Assembly (NCBI GenBank): GCA_036365145.1
Contig: JAEOAD010000015.1
Location: 12,517,501-12,581,500, forward strand
DNA from: Orientallactaga sibirica
Lineage: Eukaryota; Chordata; Mammalia; Rodentia; Dipodidae
Direction of reading: 5' to 3'
DNA: 64,000 nucleotides
The stretch's first letter is position 1; every line of letters begins with the position of its first letter. Below, in pieces: positions 22,202-32,830 of the stretch. The notes below the pieces were generated by a model. The model was not told where the DNA came from. It saw only the letters and a list, made by a program, of their open reading frames with translations, and did no database searches. Position numbers and translations under genes: made by a program.

Positions 22202-22454
22202 TTTTTTTTTTTAATAATAAAAGCTTTTAAATTTTGTTTACGTGTACAATAATGAAAAGAACTTTGAGGACCTTTAAACCTGCTATTGTAGTTATACTGT
22301 TGAGATTTCAAAAACAGAAATATCAAACACTTAATAGGTCCAAATTCAACAGCCTCTGGGCTGAAGTAACTTCATTTCTCAATAACTATTGCATTAATAT
22401 GCCTCTAAATCTGTACATGAGAATGTAATTTTAAAATTTTTTGTTTTTGATTTT
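22202..22454. other. Short unique spacer
   Basis: T run at 22202-22212 then AT-rich sequence; may be the flank or remainder of the L1. No gene. Confidence 0.4.
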
Positions 22455-22585
22455 TTGGAAGCAAAGTCACACTCTAGGCCAGGCTAGCATGAAACTTACT
22501 CTGTAGCTCAGGCTAGCTTCAAACTCATAGGGATCATCTCACCTCAGCCTCCTAAAAGCTAGAATTAAAGGTGTAAGCCAGGTTT
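22455..22585 (-). repeat. B1-like SINE, diverged
   Basis: Reverse of B1: CTAGGCCAGGCTAGCATG, TGTAGCTCAGGCTAGCTTC, CACCTCAGCCTCC, AGAATTAAAGGTGTAAGCC, with a T-rich 3' tail at 22436-22457. Confidence 0.8.
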
Positions 22586-22884
22586 GCTTTTTCCTTGCTG
22601 CCAAAATTGTGCAAGTAGATTTACTTATATCTTCACCAGAAATATATCCTATATTAGTACCTCAGCCTACCATCAGTTTAGAAGATAATCATAAGATGAA
22701 CTAGATATTGCCAATTTCTAAAAGATGTTTTACATGTTTTTCCTTCAATAAGAACAGCAAATCCCCATGCTTTTGAGTCACTCTTGCTGCCTTATCCTCT
22801 TTCATTAATCCTACTTGTGAAATTCAGAATCTATAAAATTGTGAAGAGACCATTTATTAGACAAAATGACAAAAATACTCATGT

Positions 22885-23320
22885 GGGGCTGGGGAGATGG
22901 ATCAACAGTTAAAGACACATGCAAGCCAGGCGTGGTGGCGCACACCTTTAATCCCAGCACTCAGGAGGCAGAGGTAGGAGGATCACCATGAGTTTGAGGC
23001 CACCCTGAGACTACATAGTGAATTCCAGGTCAGCCTGGGCTAGAGTGAAACCATACCTTGAAAAACCAAAAATAAATAAATAAAAATAAATTAAAACAGA
23101 CACATACATACAAAGCTTACCTACCAGGGTTTGATTTGTTAGTACACATGTAAAGCCAAATGCACAAAGTGGCACATGAAGCTGGAGTTAGTATGAAGTG
23201 GCAAGAAGCCCTGGTATACCCATTCATCTTCTCTCTCTCTCTCTCTCTCTCTCCCTCTCTCTCCCTCTCTCTCCTTCCCCCCCTCCCTCTCTGCTCACAA
23301 TCAATAAATAATATTTAAAC
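22885..23320 (+). repeat. B2-like SINE split by a B1 insertion
   Basis: Head GGGGCTGGGGAGATGGATCA at 22885-22924. The body resumes at about 23097 with GCCAAATGCACAAAGTGGCA, GCTGGAGTTAGTATGAAGTG, a long CT tract at about 23228-23292 and AATAAATAATATTT. The B1 at 22925-23096 separates the halves. Confidence 0.9.
22925..23096 (+). repeat. B1 SINE nested in a B2-like SINE
   Basis: GCCAGGCGTGGTGGCGCACA head, GGAGGCAGAGGTAGGAGGAT, GACTACATAGTGAATTCCAG, CAGCCTGGGCTAGAGTG and an AAATAA-rich tail. An imperfect duplication of about 11 bp, AGACACATGCA versus AGACACATACA, flanks it. Confidence 0.93.
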
Positions 23321-23579
23321 ATACTTTTGTGATCTTAATAACAAAGGATAGAACAGATAGTGTCCCATGGATTTTGCAAATTGGAAACTAGGTAAAGACC
23401 AATTCTAACAATAAAATCTGTAGGAGCATGTGCTATTTATGAGATCACACCACTCTACTGTGTGTTTGACATATTTAACCTATTTAAACTCTCTCTATAT
23501 ATATATCTATAGATAAATATTTGTTTATTGGTATGTACTTCATGTGTCATGAAATTAGCTGTTTAAAAGTACGTTTTTA
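23321..23579. other. Unassigned spacer with short TA run
   Basis: AT-rich with CTATATATATATCTATAG near 23493; no element assigned. Confidence 0.5.
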
Positions 23580-24165
23580 ATGTACTTGCGAATCATAATT
23601 ATCACTGCTATGAAATTCTAGAACATGGTCACCACCTCAAACAGAAATTCAATAGTCATCCCATATTTACTTCTTCCATCAGCTCCTGACAATCACTAAT
23701 TTCTTTTTTACTTTATAAGTTTAATTATATAGTTCATACAAAGGAGATTATAAAATATGTGATCTTGTTTCTTGCTCCTTTAACTGTCATATTATTAGAA
23801 TTCATCCATGTATCAGAACTTTGCTATTGTTATGGCTGAATCATGGCATTAGGTGGACATGCACATTGTACTTATTCATTCATCACATGAAAGGCATTTA
23901 GGTTATTCCCACTTTGGGCTATTATGAAAAAAATCTGATATGAACATTCAGGCCCAGTTTTGTATGGACACACAGTTTAAATTTTCATGGGTATGAATGT
24001 AAGGGAGGAATTGCTGAATGAAATGGAAACTCACTAAATCCACTAAATGGTTTAACCTTTTAGAAGGATTACCAAACTTTTCCAAAGTGGTTGCACCCTT
24101 TTACATTCCCACCAGCACTGTATGAAGATTTCAATGTTTCTGCATTATTGTCAACATATGCATCT
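23580..24165 (-). pseudogene. Ancient LINE-1 (L1M-type) ORF2 tail region
   Basis: In plus-strand order it matches an old mammalian L1 read in reverse: TCATCCATGTATCAGAACTT, TATGGCTGAATCATGGCATT, TATTCCCACTTTGGGCTATT, GGGTATGAATGTAAGGGAGG, then TTACATTCCCACCAGCACTG. No open frame of note; highly decayed. Confidence 0.8.
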
Positions 24166-24300
24166 CATTTAATTTTTATGCAATTTTGAAATAACTCTAG
24201 GAGAGAGATATAATCTCTGTTATTAGTCACAATCCCATTTTAGGTAAATTAGCACCAAGATTCAAACTAGGATTACAGCCTGATTTCTGCCAGCTGGGTT
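24166..24300 (+). repeat. MIR-like SINE, diverged
   Basis: TCATTTAATTTTTATGCAAT, CAATCCCATTTTAGGTAAAT and TTCAAACTAGGATTACAGC follow the MIR order directly after the old L1. Moderately confident. Confidence 0.5.
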
Positions 24301-24559
24301 TTAGGAGCTGTTTCATATGGATGGGTAGTTTTTACTCAAGTGGCCTGGGTGAAATCCCTCTTAATTCTATAGTTTCTGGTGTGAGACTCTGGCATAGAAG
24401 TGAATATCTTCTCAGCTTCAATTTAAAATTGCATGAACTTCCCTTTGGATTGGGCAATATAGTTAATGAACTTTCCTCTTGTTGGTAAACACTTTTTAAG
24501 AATGTAAAGGCACCTTTAAAATTATTTCTGTCAAGCAGATGATAAACAAAGAGAATTTT

Positions 24560-24785
24560 CAATGAAAGCATACTATATGCTCTCTACTAGGCTCCGTGCT
24601 CAATGTGCCTTATCTCAGTTAATCTAAGAAACCTCCCAAGGCTAACCCAACATGATTCTCCTTACATATGAGTAATGTGAACTAGATAATGACTCAGTAA
24701 TTTTTCCAAGATTGTAAATGACAGAACCAGATGGAATATCTGACCATCTGTCTCCCAATATCAGTGCTACTTATTGTGTGCTTAA
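24560..24785 (+). repeat. MIR SINE (ancient)
   Basis: AGCATACTATATGCTCTCTAC, TGCCTTATCTCAGTTAATCT, an ACATATGAGTAATGTGAACT core, TTTTTCCAAGATTGTAAATG, and AACCAGATGGAATATCTGAC: nearly full-length MIR order. Confidence 0.7.
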
Positions 24786-24799
24786 TTTTTGACAAAATT

Positions 24800-26640
24800 C
24801 CCTCTGATGATGGTGAATTTATAATAACTGTCAGAATATGGACAACGATGGACTAGTCTGCAAATAAACAAGGAGTGGACTTGTATCTTGTAAGCACTTT
24901 ATTCTAAATAGGATCTTCATTCACAAGCTATTGTTTCCTCCTGCCAGCCCTTTCTACTATCTCAACAGATCCATTGAAGACACACCAAATGCAGGTTTCC
25001 ACCCAGCAGCTTTCCAGGAAAGGAAAAGGTGCATGAGCCCCTGCCCTGCCTGGGATTCCAGCCCATTCTATTATTTGTTTCAAAGCATTTAGTTGATTCA
25101 CAGTCAACATTAAAGAGCCAAATAGATCCCCTGACACAAAGCCATTGTCTCTGGATTACTTCTCCATGAATACAGCTTCTTTTTGGGCCCTATATCCTCT
25201 AGAATGCCAAAACATTGTTCTGACACATCACACCTGCCTCGAGGGAAAGTCTTACCCCCATCTGCCAGGCTGCAATGATGGGGCACATTTCATGACTCTG
25301 CAGTGCCCAAATGAACTCTTGCTGCTTGGTTAGCTTTTATGGATGTAGCAAAGTCCATTTGGTCTTGTTTTAATAACACCCTAATAAAAGAGCTGGGAAA
25401 TAAGATGCTAGGAACGATGTTTAAATCCTCCATTTCCCTTTGCTGCAATAATGGCTTTCTTGATAATAAAGTAGATAAATTTTATTAAATTATATGAAGG
25501 TTTTCCATTTGAAAGCAATTAAAAAATGCTTTCAGTTCAGAATTACAAAACTATTCACTTCAGATCTGAAGTTGACATTTTTATTGGTAACCTGAGTTAT
25601 AACATGCTCAGCTCTATGCCCATTCATTGGCCCCTGATACTTCTGCCAACTTTTTATGGTTTTATGTGAAAGTACAGTATTTAAGCCTCCTCTAAATTCA
25701 TGAGCTGCCCCTGCTTCTGAAAAAGGCTCTCAGTGACTCAACAATGCACAACCAGGGCTGATGTTTATTTAAAAACATCTGCTCTGTCCTTTGTGGTATA
25801 ACATACCAAAGTAGCCTGACATTTTAAATACTTTTTCTTTACACTTTGTGTCAAACAATGAGAGAACGTAACTACTTTCATGATGAAAAACTGTTCAGGG
25901 CAATTACAAGATGATACAGTAAGTGGACTAAATGGTACCCAAAGTAATCAAAAGACAAAGCGGGGATTAAGCTGTGCTGCAAAAGCCCACTCTCATGGAG
26001 ATTTCTAGCTCCCCACATATCTTCATGATTACGGTTTGCATCCTTGTACTTCCTAACAGATAGAGCAAAGAGACTTCGGTTACTTAATTATTTTAAGATA
26101 AGAATGTGAATTATTATATTTTTAAGGTTTTGACAAATCAGAACCAACAGAAAGACCACTATCTTTGTCCCTGATTCCTGTTTCCACCTGGCAGCAGAGG
26201 GTGGCCAGGAATTCCTATAGTGCTACTGATATTATTTAACTCTAAATTGTTTTTCATAGGCATTATTACTTACAGTGCCAATGTTCAGTGTGGATGTCCA
26301 TCAAAGATAGGAGGGAATGAAGAATTCTTTTAAAAAGAAATGAAATTTCTATGAATTACTTAGCTACCAAGATATTACCCAATAGAGACCCTGCTAAAAA
26401 CAAATTTCATGATAATATACTTTCATGTTTCTAAAATTTGAAAAGACAGTTTCTAACAATGAACCATATATCCTCCCTATACATATACACATGTAAAAGG
26501 CTATTTCTGTTAAAATATACACTGGACAAAAGTAAACTTCGATATAGCCTCCAGTGATAAAGACCTCCACACCTTTATTGAGCAGAAAGCCACATGACTG
26601 CAGGTACTCTAAGTTTTTCTTAGACATATTATCTGAAGCC
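24800..26640. other. Long repeat-poor block, candidate conserved non-coding DNA
   Basis: About 1.8 kb with no recognisable repeat, flanked by repeat-dense DNA. No exon-like open frame. Motif-like words: CATTGTCT at 25143 and CATTGTTC at 25213 (SOX type), TGACTCA at 25734 (AP-1 type), plus several ATTAA homeodomain-type cores. Their density was not tested. This is the best place to look for a regulatory element, but conservation cannot be judged from one sequence. Confidence 0.4.
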
Positions 26641-26649
26641 AAGAAGACA

Positions 26650-27110
26650 ATTAAAAGAGAAGCAAATCTGACTTCACTCTCAGAGAATCTGTTCTTTTTC
26701 AGAAGGTAATGAGACCAAAGGAGATAAACTACCCCTCACACTTCAGCTGATCATCAGCACCAGGGTGAAGGAGACAGACCCTGAGGATTCTCAACACCTA
26801 CCAAACCATAGATCCAGAGGCTCCTAAGAGCTCATCACTGAAGTAGACTTAAAATTCACACACCACAGCATCATGTCCAGAAGTATTCCCTCCCCCCCTC
26901 AAAAAAAAAAATAACTACTGCTCTCACAATGCATAAACCACAACCCAATGGGTAATACTTGCAACCCCACTGAAGAGAGTCCCCAAAGGGATGGGGGCAG
27001 GCAGGGATGAGGGAAAAGAAGGTACCAACATATGATGTATCCATACAAAACATCTTGTTAATAATAATAATGATAATAATAAAACAAAAAAGCTTTTAAC
27101 AATCAAACAA
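26650..27110 (+). mobile_element. L1 3'UTR-type repeat, copy 3
   Basis: Reverse-complement homologue of 9290-9830 and 20850-21330: ACAGATTCTCTGAGAGTG (reverse of the AAGAAC segment), CACCAGGGTGAAGGAGACAG, GCTCATCACTGAAGTAGAC, GAAGGTACCAACATATGATG. It ends in an AATAATAATGATAATAA A-rich tail at 27058-27090, so it is oriented plus. Confidence 0.65.
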
Positions 27111-28319
27111 ACAAAAGAGAAGTAAGTCAAAATGGCTACATTTCCTGAGGCAAATTGATAGTCACAGTACGTCTTCATACTGAACAAGAATGTCTTCCTG
27201 TTGCTGCAAATCTACTCCAGGGACAGTGAAACACAAGGTTCTAGTATTAGAAGAAATCCTTATAAGAGCACAGTGGGTAAACCTATGTACCTTGACCAGT
27301 ATGGCAGGAACCCTGCTGTGCCTCACAAAAGGAGCTCCATGCTTGTACTTAGTGCAAAACCACCATATTCCACTTGGGAATCTATAAGCCCTGTGGTTAG
27401 CCATTATATGTTAGCACAAGTGGCCCCAAATGAACTCTATACAAGCAGCTGGAAGTAGAAGGCCTTAGAAGTGTAAAGAGTATATGTGACAGGGAAATGT
27501 TATTTGTGACCTTTTAATATTATGGCTCACTTTGAACCATAAATCTCCTTTTTTGACCATGCCAGACTACCTTGTGAGTGAGCACATGGGCCTTTGATGG
27601 CCTTCTTTATTAGTTTAGCAAATGGAGTGATGTGTGAGCCCCTGTCATGGTGCTGACTGTTACAAAGTGTGAAAGAATTCCCACCCAGCCATGGACCAAG
27701 GCAGTGCCCTAATGCCAAAACACATCTGTTTTATGGACATTTGACAAGAATGTTATCACAAAGCACAATTATAAGGCTCTGCCTTTGACTACTTTCCACT
27801 GGACCCTCCTCACCATATAATATGTCAAAGTATCTCCCATCCTAAAATGAAAAACAAATAACAAAAATACCTCCTTTGATACCCCTCCCCCTTTAGGCCC
27901 CACTTTTCTTCTTTTTATAGAAAACCACTAAAAAATAGCTGTCATAATGGTCTGCTCCCATTTTGTATTGATCCACTTCGGTAGACACTTGTGGCCACAA
28001 TCAACTCAAAAAACTATGTTCAATGTCACCCACAAAATACTCGTTTAGCTACTTGTTCTTTATCTGCTGTTTGTCATGCCTCTGTTTATCCCACCTTATG
28101 TCCTAAAATTTCTAAATGCCAAGGTGCCTAGAAGCTTAATCTTATGTTCTGGCTTCTCTTCTATCTACTTGCTATATATACTCCTACCCAGACTCAGGCT
28201 CAGATACATTCTATATGCTGAAGCTCCCAGAACAGCTCTCATATACGTGTTTCAGTAAACTCTATTTCTCAATTGCTTCCTCTAAATTCTTGCCTTGAAT
28301 CCAGATGGGAATTACAAAC
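27111..28319. other. Unique sequence, no gene seen
   Basis: No repeat or exon recognised; overlapping 60-85 codon frames near 27162-27458 look like chance. Confidence 0.5.
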
Positions 28320-28560
28320 TAACTCTCTTTCCTAACACCCTATTTCTCCTGAAGCCCTTCCCAATTTAGCAAGTGACAATTCCATTCATCAGATGGCTAC
28401 AGCTCATCTCACTCCCCCAGGGAAATTAACATAACCATCAGTGCCTCTCTTTCACTCATGCCTCAAATTCAGTGTCTGCAAATTTAGAATTTAGTAACTT
28501 CACCATTGCAGGGTAACCTACCACCATCCAGTACCCAGGATGTTTAGAACCTCTTAACAA
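28320..28560 (+). repeat. Possible L2 LINE body fragment
   Basis: The order TAGCAAGTGACAATTCCATT, CTCATCTCACTCCCCCAGG, GTGCCTCTCTTTCACTCATG and CTTCACCATTGCAGGGTAAC loosely follows the L2 ORF2 region upstream of its 3' end. With 29190-29705 this may be one L2 split by younger SINEs. Confidence 0.4.
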
Positions 28561-28682
28561 AAATCCTTGATTCCACATGAATGATTAATATTTGTTCTTC
28601 ATAATGAAATACATGAATGAAAATATGTAATTATATTTTACTATAACAATTTAACATATAACTATATTAAAATTATAACTTT

Positions 28683-28970
28683 GGGGCTGGAGAGATGGTT
28701 CAGTGGTTACATGTGCTTTCTGCACGAGCATAAAGGCCTGAGGAGACTTGATACCACTGAGTTTGAATTTCCAGAACCCATATTGTCAAACAGTTGACCA
28801 TGTGCACCTGTAATCCCAGTCCCACGGGGGAACAGAGACCCAGGAATTGCTGAATCACAAAAACAAAAAAATCAAAAATACGGCAATCTCCAGGATCAGT
28901 AAGAGACTCAAGTTCAAACAAGAGTGGATGGGAGACTAATGGAGCAGGATATCTAAAGTTCCACCTAGGC
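28683..28970 (+). repeat. B4/RSINE-like composite SINE
   Basis: tRNA/ID-like head GGGGCTGGAGAGATGGTTCA, TTTGAATTTCCAGAACCCAT, then a B1-like part: GTGCACCTGTAATCCCAGTC, GGATCAGTAAGAGACTCAAG. This differs from the B2-like family, whose body has GCCAGATGCACAAGG instead. Confidence 0.7.
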
Positions 28971-29024
28971 TACTACAGTGAGTGAATTCTCACTGCAGGA
29001 AAAAAAATGAGGCAGCATAAGGGT

Positions 29025-29116
29025 TGATTCTTTTTTATTTATTATTTGCAAGAGATAGATGAAAGGGGGGAAGGAGAGAGAGAGAGTGAATAGATGTGGC
29101 AGGGACTCCAGCCTTT
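29025..29116 (-). repeat. B2-like SINE, 5'-truncated
   Basis: Only the tail and CT-rich region remain (read in reverse): TTTTTTATTTATTATTTGC, a GAGA-rich stretch, then GTGGCAGGGACTCCAGCC, after which a T run begins. Confidence 0.75.
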
Positions 29117-29189
29117 TTTTTTTTTCATTTTTGATGTATCATGTTATTATTCTGATGCTTTCATGATCAAAATCCACTTATGGCTTCTT

Positions 29190-29705
29190 GAGGTCCCCAC
29201 TATGGCACTCAATGACTTTTAACACCAGTTATTTCTTGCCTGCTCCTCAGCTTCCTCTTCCCATCACTTTTGCTTATTCTGGACATGGTATGCCTTGCTG
29301 CTTCTTAAGTCAACCAACGACTGACTGCCTGTTCTTTGTTCCTCATCTCTTAGCAATGCACATTGTCTAAGTATGTGCTCATTTTAACCCTGCCTTCAGG
29401 TGATCTACTAATTGATATCTTATCAGGAGAGCATTCTCTGCTCATCTCACTGAAGAATGCATTCTCAGCAGTCTATGCCCTGTTTGATACTTTTGCTTCC
29501 TTTAAGGGACTCATCACAGTGCCTGACCCACTATTTCTATTACTTATTTAGGTATCTGTATGCTTTTTATCTTCTCTATTTATAAATATGCATTCTTTGT
29601 GAGGAAGACTATTATTCACTGCTACATCCCATTGTCTGAAACATTATGACTCATGCAATATTTCTTGTCTATATGTGAAATGACTGAATCAACAAATCAG
29701 AGAAT
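29190..29705 (+). repeat. L2 LINE 3' end
   Basis: Ordered L2 landmarks: TTGCCTGCTCCTCAGCTTCC, CCTTCAGGTGATCTACTAAT, CATCACAGTGCCTGACCC, a TATTTATAAATATGCATTC run, GTGAGGAAGACTATTATTCA, GCTACATCCCATTGTCTGAA, and an end with GTGAAATGACTGAATCAA. No intact frame. Confidence 0.6.
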
Positions 29706-31647
29706 TTTTTAAAGTATCATAATAGACACCCAATTAAATAGAATGTATCACTAGTCCCTTACTCAATACAACATCAGACATTCTGCTACAGAAGTATATA
29801 ATTATGGTACATTTGGGCTATTCTTTGAAAAGTTAAAAATAGATTTTTTTAAATTTCTAATCTTCAAAAGACATTTTTGTAAGGATGATAAAACAAAACT
29901 TCTCTATACAATGTAAAGTTTAACTACTTTCGATTTTTTATCTTAATGTACACATGTGTGTATACATGAGTCTTTCAGAAGAGAAATAAAATGTGTCAGA
30001 ATTGACACACTACCATCACGTAAAACAGTAAGGAAAAGCTGAGGAGTGCACAGAACAATTGGTTTATGAGAAATCACACTTGTAGCAAAATAAGCAAAAG
30101 TTACCATGCATGATAAACAATATTTTTCCATTACAGGGAGTTTGTGAAAAATACTTATGAAAGAAAAATAAAATTTCTTGTACGCAAGATGTATGATTCT
30201 GATTCTCCTCTAAGAAATAATAGATGCTTCTTCCATTCATAAGCTCAGAAGATTAAACTGTTGTATACATATTAGAAAACAGAATCAAATGAACAAGGTG
30301 CATTATGTTAAGCGTTAAATCTTGCATATATCCCTAAGGACACAGAGACAAACCTTATTTCTACTATTCTTCCTTTTAGCTTTATAAGCATATTGTCTAA
30401 AGCAACCTACTTCTGGATGCAAATGTTGCAGAATGAAGGTCATATGTGTGATACCTTCCCAATGGCAAAAAGGTGGATATGACTATGTTTTGAGCAGGTT
30501 TTATAAGCAAAAACAGATCTAGGTCTTCTTAAAGGCATTAAGTTCCTTCCTAAACAAAAACATTTTTACACCTTGAGGTTTATTTTCAAGTATTCTTATA
30601 TTTAAATGGTAGATCTGGAAACTACCAGATGGTAACCTTCTACAATGTCTTTAGTTCTTTAAGTCTCTGCCCTTTTCTTCACTAAACTGAACAGTCCTCT
30701 TTTCCTTAATCTATATGAGCCATAATACCATTATAAGGCCACAATAAATGGGATCAGTAAGGTAGCTGGCACAGTGCTTAGTGTATTATACATTCTGGAC
30801 AAACAAGTATTCTCTTTCCTTTCCTTCCATGAATCCTATACTGTAATTTGGGATCAGTCTCTTCACGTCTCACATGATGAGGAAGAGATGATGTGTAATT
30901 TGCTCAACAGTGGAATAAAATGATTTTTTGAATATTTTTGAGGCCTTACTTTCTAGACTTGAATATATTTCTACGTCATTTCAGCTGGATATTAATCCTA
31001 TTTCACAATCTCATGAATTTGTTCCCTCCACATGGAATGATGGTCTCTTCAACCAGTCCTTTGCAAATACCCGAGTTGACCAATTTTACCATCCAAATTC
31101 TGTTTGTCATGATTTGGGGAGTGAACAGGAAAATAATTTAATTAGGTCATCTGCTAAGGTCACATACTAAACATGCTACTTCATCTCACCACCACCATCT
31201 TATACCAAATACCTGATATGACCCCTACTCTCAACATCTCTGTCTGTCCCTCCAGAGACCAATATTCCTCTCCCTTGCCCTAACTATCCAGTTATGAATC
31301 TTCTTCCAACATGTCTTTTCTTTTACAGGGAAATGCAGAGTGGTCCATATTTTTTTTTTCAGTTTCTCACAATACCACACAGAAAGACTCCAAGGAAGGA
31401 AAAGTGCTTCCTTTAGGATACAGCTTACAGTTCCAAGAAATGTCAATTTAAATTCACACTTCCATTTCTATCTGTCTGTTAGGATACCAAGTATCTAACC
31501 CTTCTAAAAGAAAATCAACACTTGATGATATACTGTACACATATAATAGTGTCCTAATCTTAAGAAATATATAAATTCAATTTATTTTCCTAAGAACAAC
31601 TTCATAGAAAAAGGCAAATTGGATAGCATTAGAAAATTCTATTTTTC
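29706..31647. other. Unique AT-rich sequence, no gene seen
   Basis: No family recognised across about 1.9 kb. GGCACAGTGCTTAGTGTATT at about 30767 hints at L2 but is isolated. Overlapping frames at 30928-31170 (67-80 codons) show no recognisable domain. Confidence 0.5.
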
Positions 31648-31809
31648 AGGCTGGAGAGATGGCTTAGCAATTCTCTAGGACCCACATAAGCCAGATGCAC
31701 AATGGGGTGTATGCATCTGGAGTTCGTTTTCAGTGGTTAGAGGCCATGGCACACCCATTCTCTCTGTCTCTCTGTCTCTCTCCCTGCCTATTTCTTTCTT
31801 TTTCTTTTT

Positions 31810-31854
<45 letters not shown>

Positions 31855-32075
31855 GTTTTCCAAGGTAGGGTCTCACTTTGGCCCAAGCTGAGCTGACCTG
31901 AAATTAACTTTGTAGTCTCAGGGTGGCCTTGAATTCAAGGCAATCCTCCTACCTCTGCCTCCCAAGTGTTAGGTTTAAAGGTGTGTGCCACCACTCCCTG
32001 CTCTACCTGCCTATTTCTGTATCTCTCTCTCTCTTCAATAAATAAATAAATGATAAAATATTTTTTTAAAAAATG
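31648..32075 (+). repeat. B2-like SINE split by B1, with internal deletion
   Basis: Head CAGGCTGGAGAGATGGCTTAG joins directly to CTAGGACCCACATAAGCC, so about 50 bp carrying the pol III B-box region is missing. The tail resumes after the B1 at 32006 with CCTGCCTATTTCTGTATCTC and ends AATAAATAAATAAATG. The B1 is flanked by a perfect 13-bp duplication. Confidence 0.92.
31796..32005 (-). repeat. B1 SINE nested in a B2-like SINE, long T tail
   Basis: T tract at about 31796-31853 (reverse of the A tail), AGGTAGGGTCTCACTTTGGC, TTTGTAGTCTCAGGGTGG, CTCCTACCTCTGCCTCCC, GTGTGCCACCACTCCCTGC. Target duplication CCTGCCTATTTCT at 31783-31795 and 32006-32018. Confidence 0.95.
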
Positions 32076-32716
32076 TGCATAAAAAGAAAATTCTATTTTT
32101 AATTTTATTGGTTTTTCCCTTTTCCATGATGCATTTATACAAGTAGTATAAAAATATTCAGTCTTCATGACAGTCTTGTTTTCTAAATAATTCATGATTA
32201 ACTCCACAAATCTTGGCACGTGGGAGGAAAAACAGAACATAACTTTCCTATGGAAGCGTTAGCATGGAATTTGAAACAACTATGGATTTTGAATAAACTG
32301 TCAATCACATTTCTGTTCAATTAAAAATATATACAATTTTAGCTTTTGCCAGCCAATAAAATAATCAAAACTAGAACCATTTATCAGATGGATTTTTGCT
32401 GAGGTAGCCAAAACAAGAATAATTTAGTAAAAGATTGAACTGTATGAGTATCTACTATGAGAACTGCTATAAACAATGAAAAAACGGGTTTTGGAGGAAT
32501 ATTTTGGTAGTGGAAAGCATGTACTCAGGCTATACTTGCCATCTTTAAAATGCTTCAGTTTACAACAGACTTTCACAATCTCCTAGTCAATTCCAATGAT
32601 TCTATATAGCATGCACTATGAAATACATGTTGATGTGGTTGATTCAAAAGACAAAAGGCATTCTCAGAAGAGGCCAGCAGAAGGATTTCTAATGATCATT
32701 TTAAAACTCTGAAATT
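32076..32716. other. Unique AT-rich sequence
   Basis: No element or gene recognised. Confidence 0.5.
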
Positions 32717-32830
32717 GCCAGGTGTAGTGGTACCTGACCTGTCATACAAGCATATCAGAGGCAGAGGCAGAGGTGGGAAGATGGGGAGTTCTAGGATAGC
32801 CTAAGGGATCTAATTAAGCAAACAAACAAA
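32717..32830 (+). repeat. B1-like SINE, old and diverged
   Basis: GCCAGGTGTAGTGGTACCTG head, GGCAGAGGCAGAGGTGGGAAG, TTCTAGGATAGCCTAAGGG and an AAACAAACAAA tail. It lacks the GGATCGCC-type interior of the younger B1 copies, suggesting an earlier subfamily. Confidence 0.7.

Noticed and set aside
25145..25333. 62-codon frame in the unique block as a small exon
   Set aside because: No splice-site pair or known domain; length expected by chance. Conservation would be needed to reopen this.
31675..31863. Poly-lysine frame on the minus strand
   Set aside because: Translation of the B1 A tail (T tract at 31796-31853).
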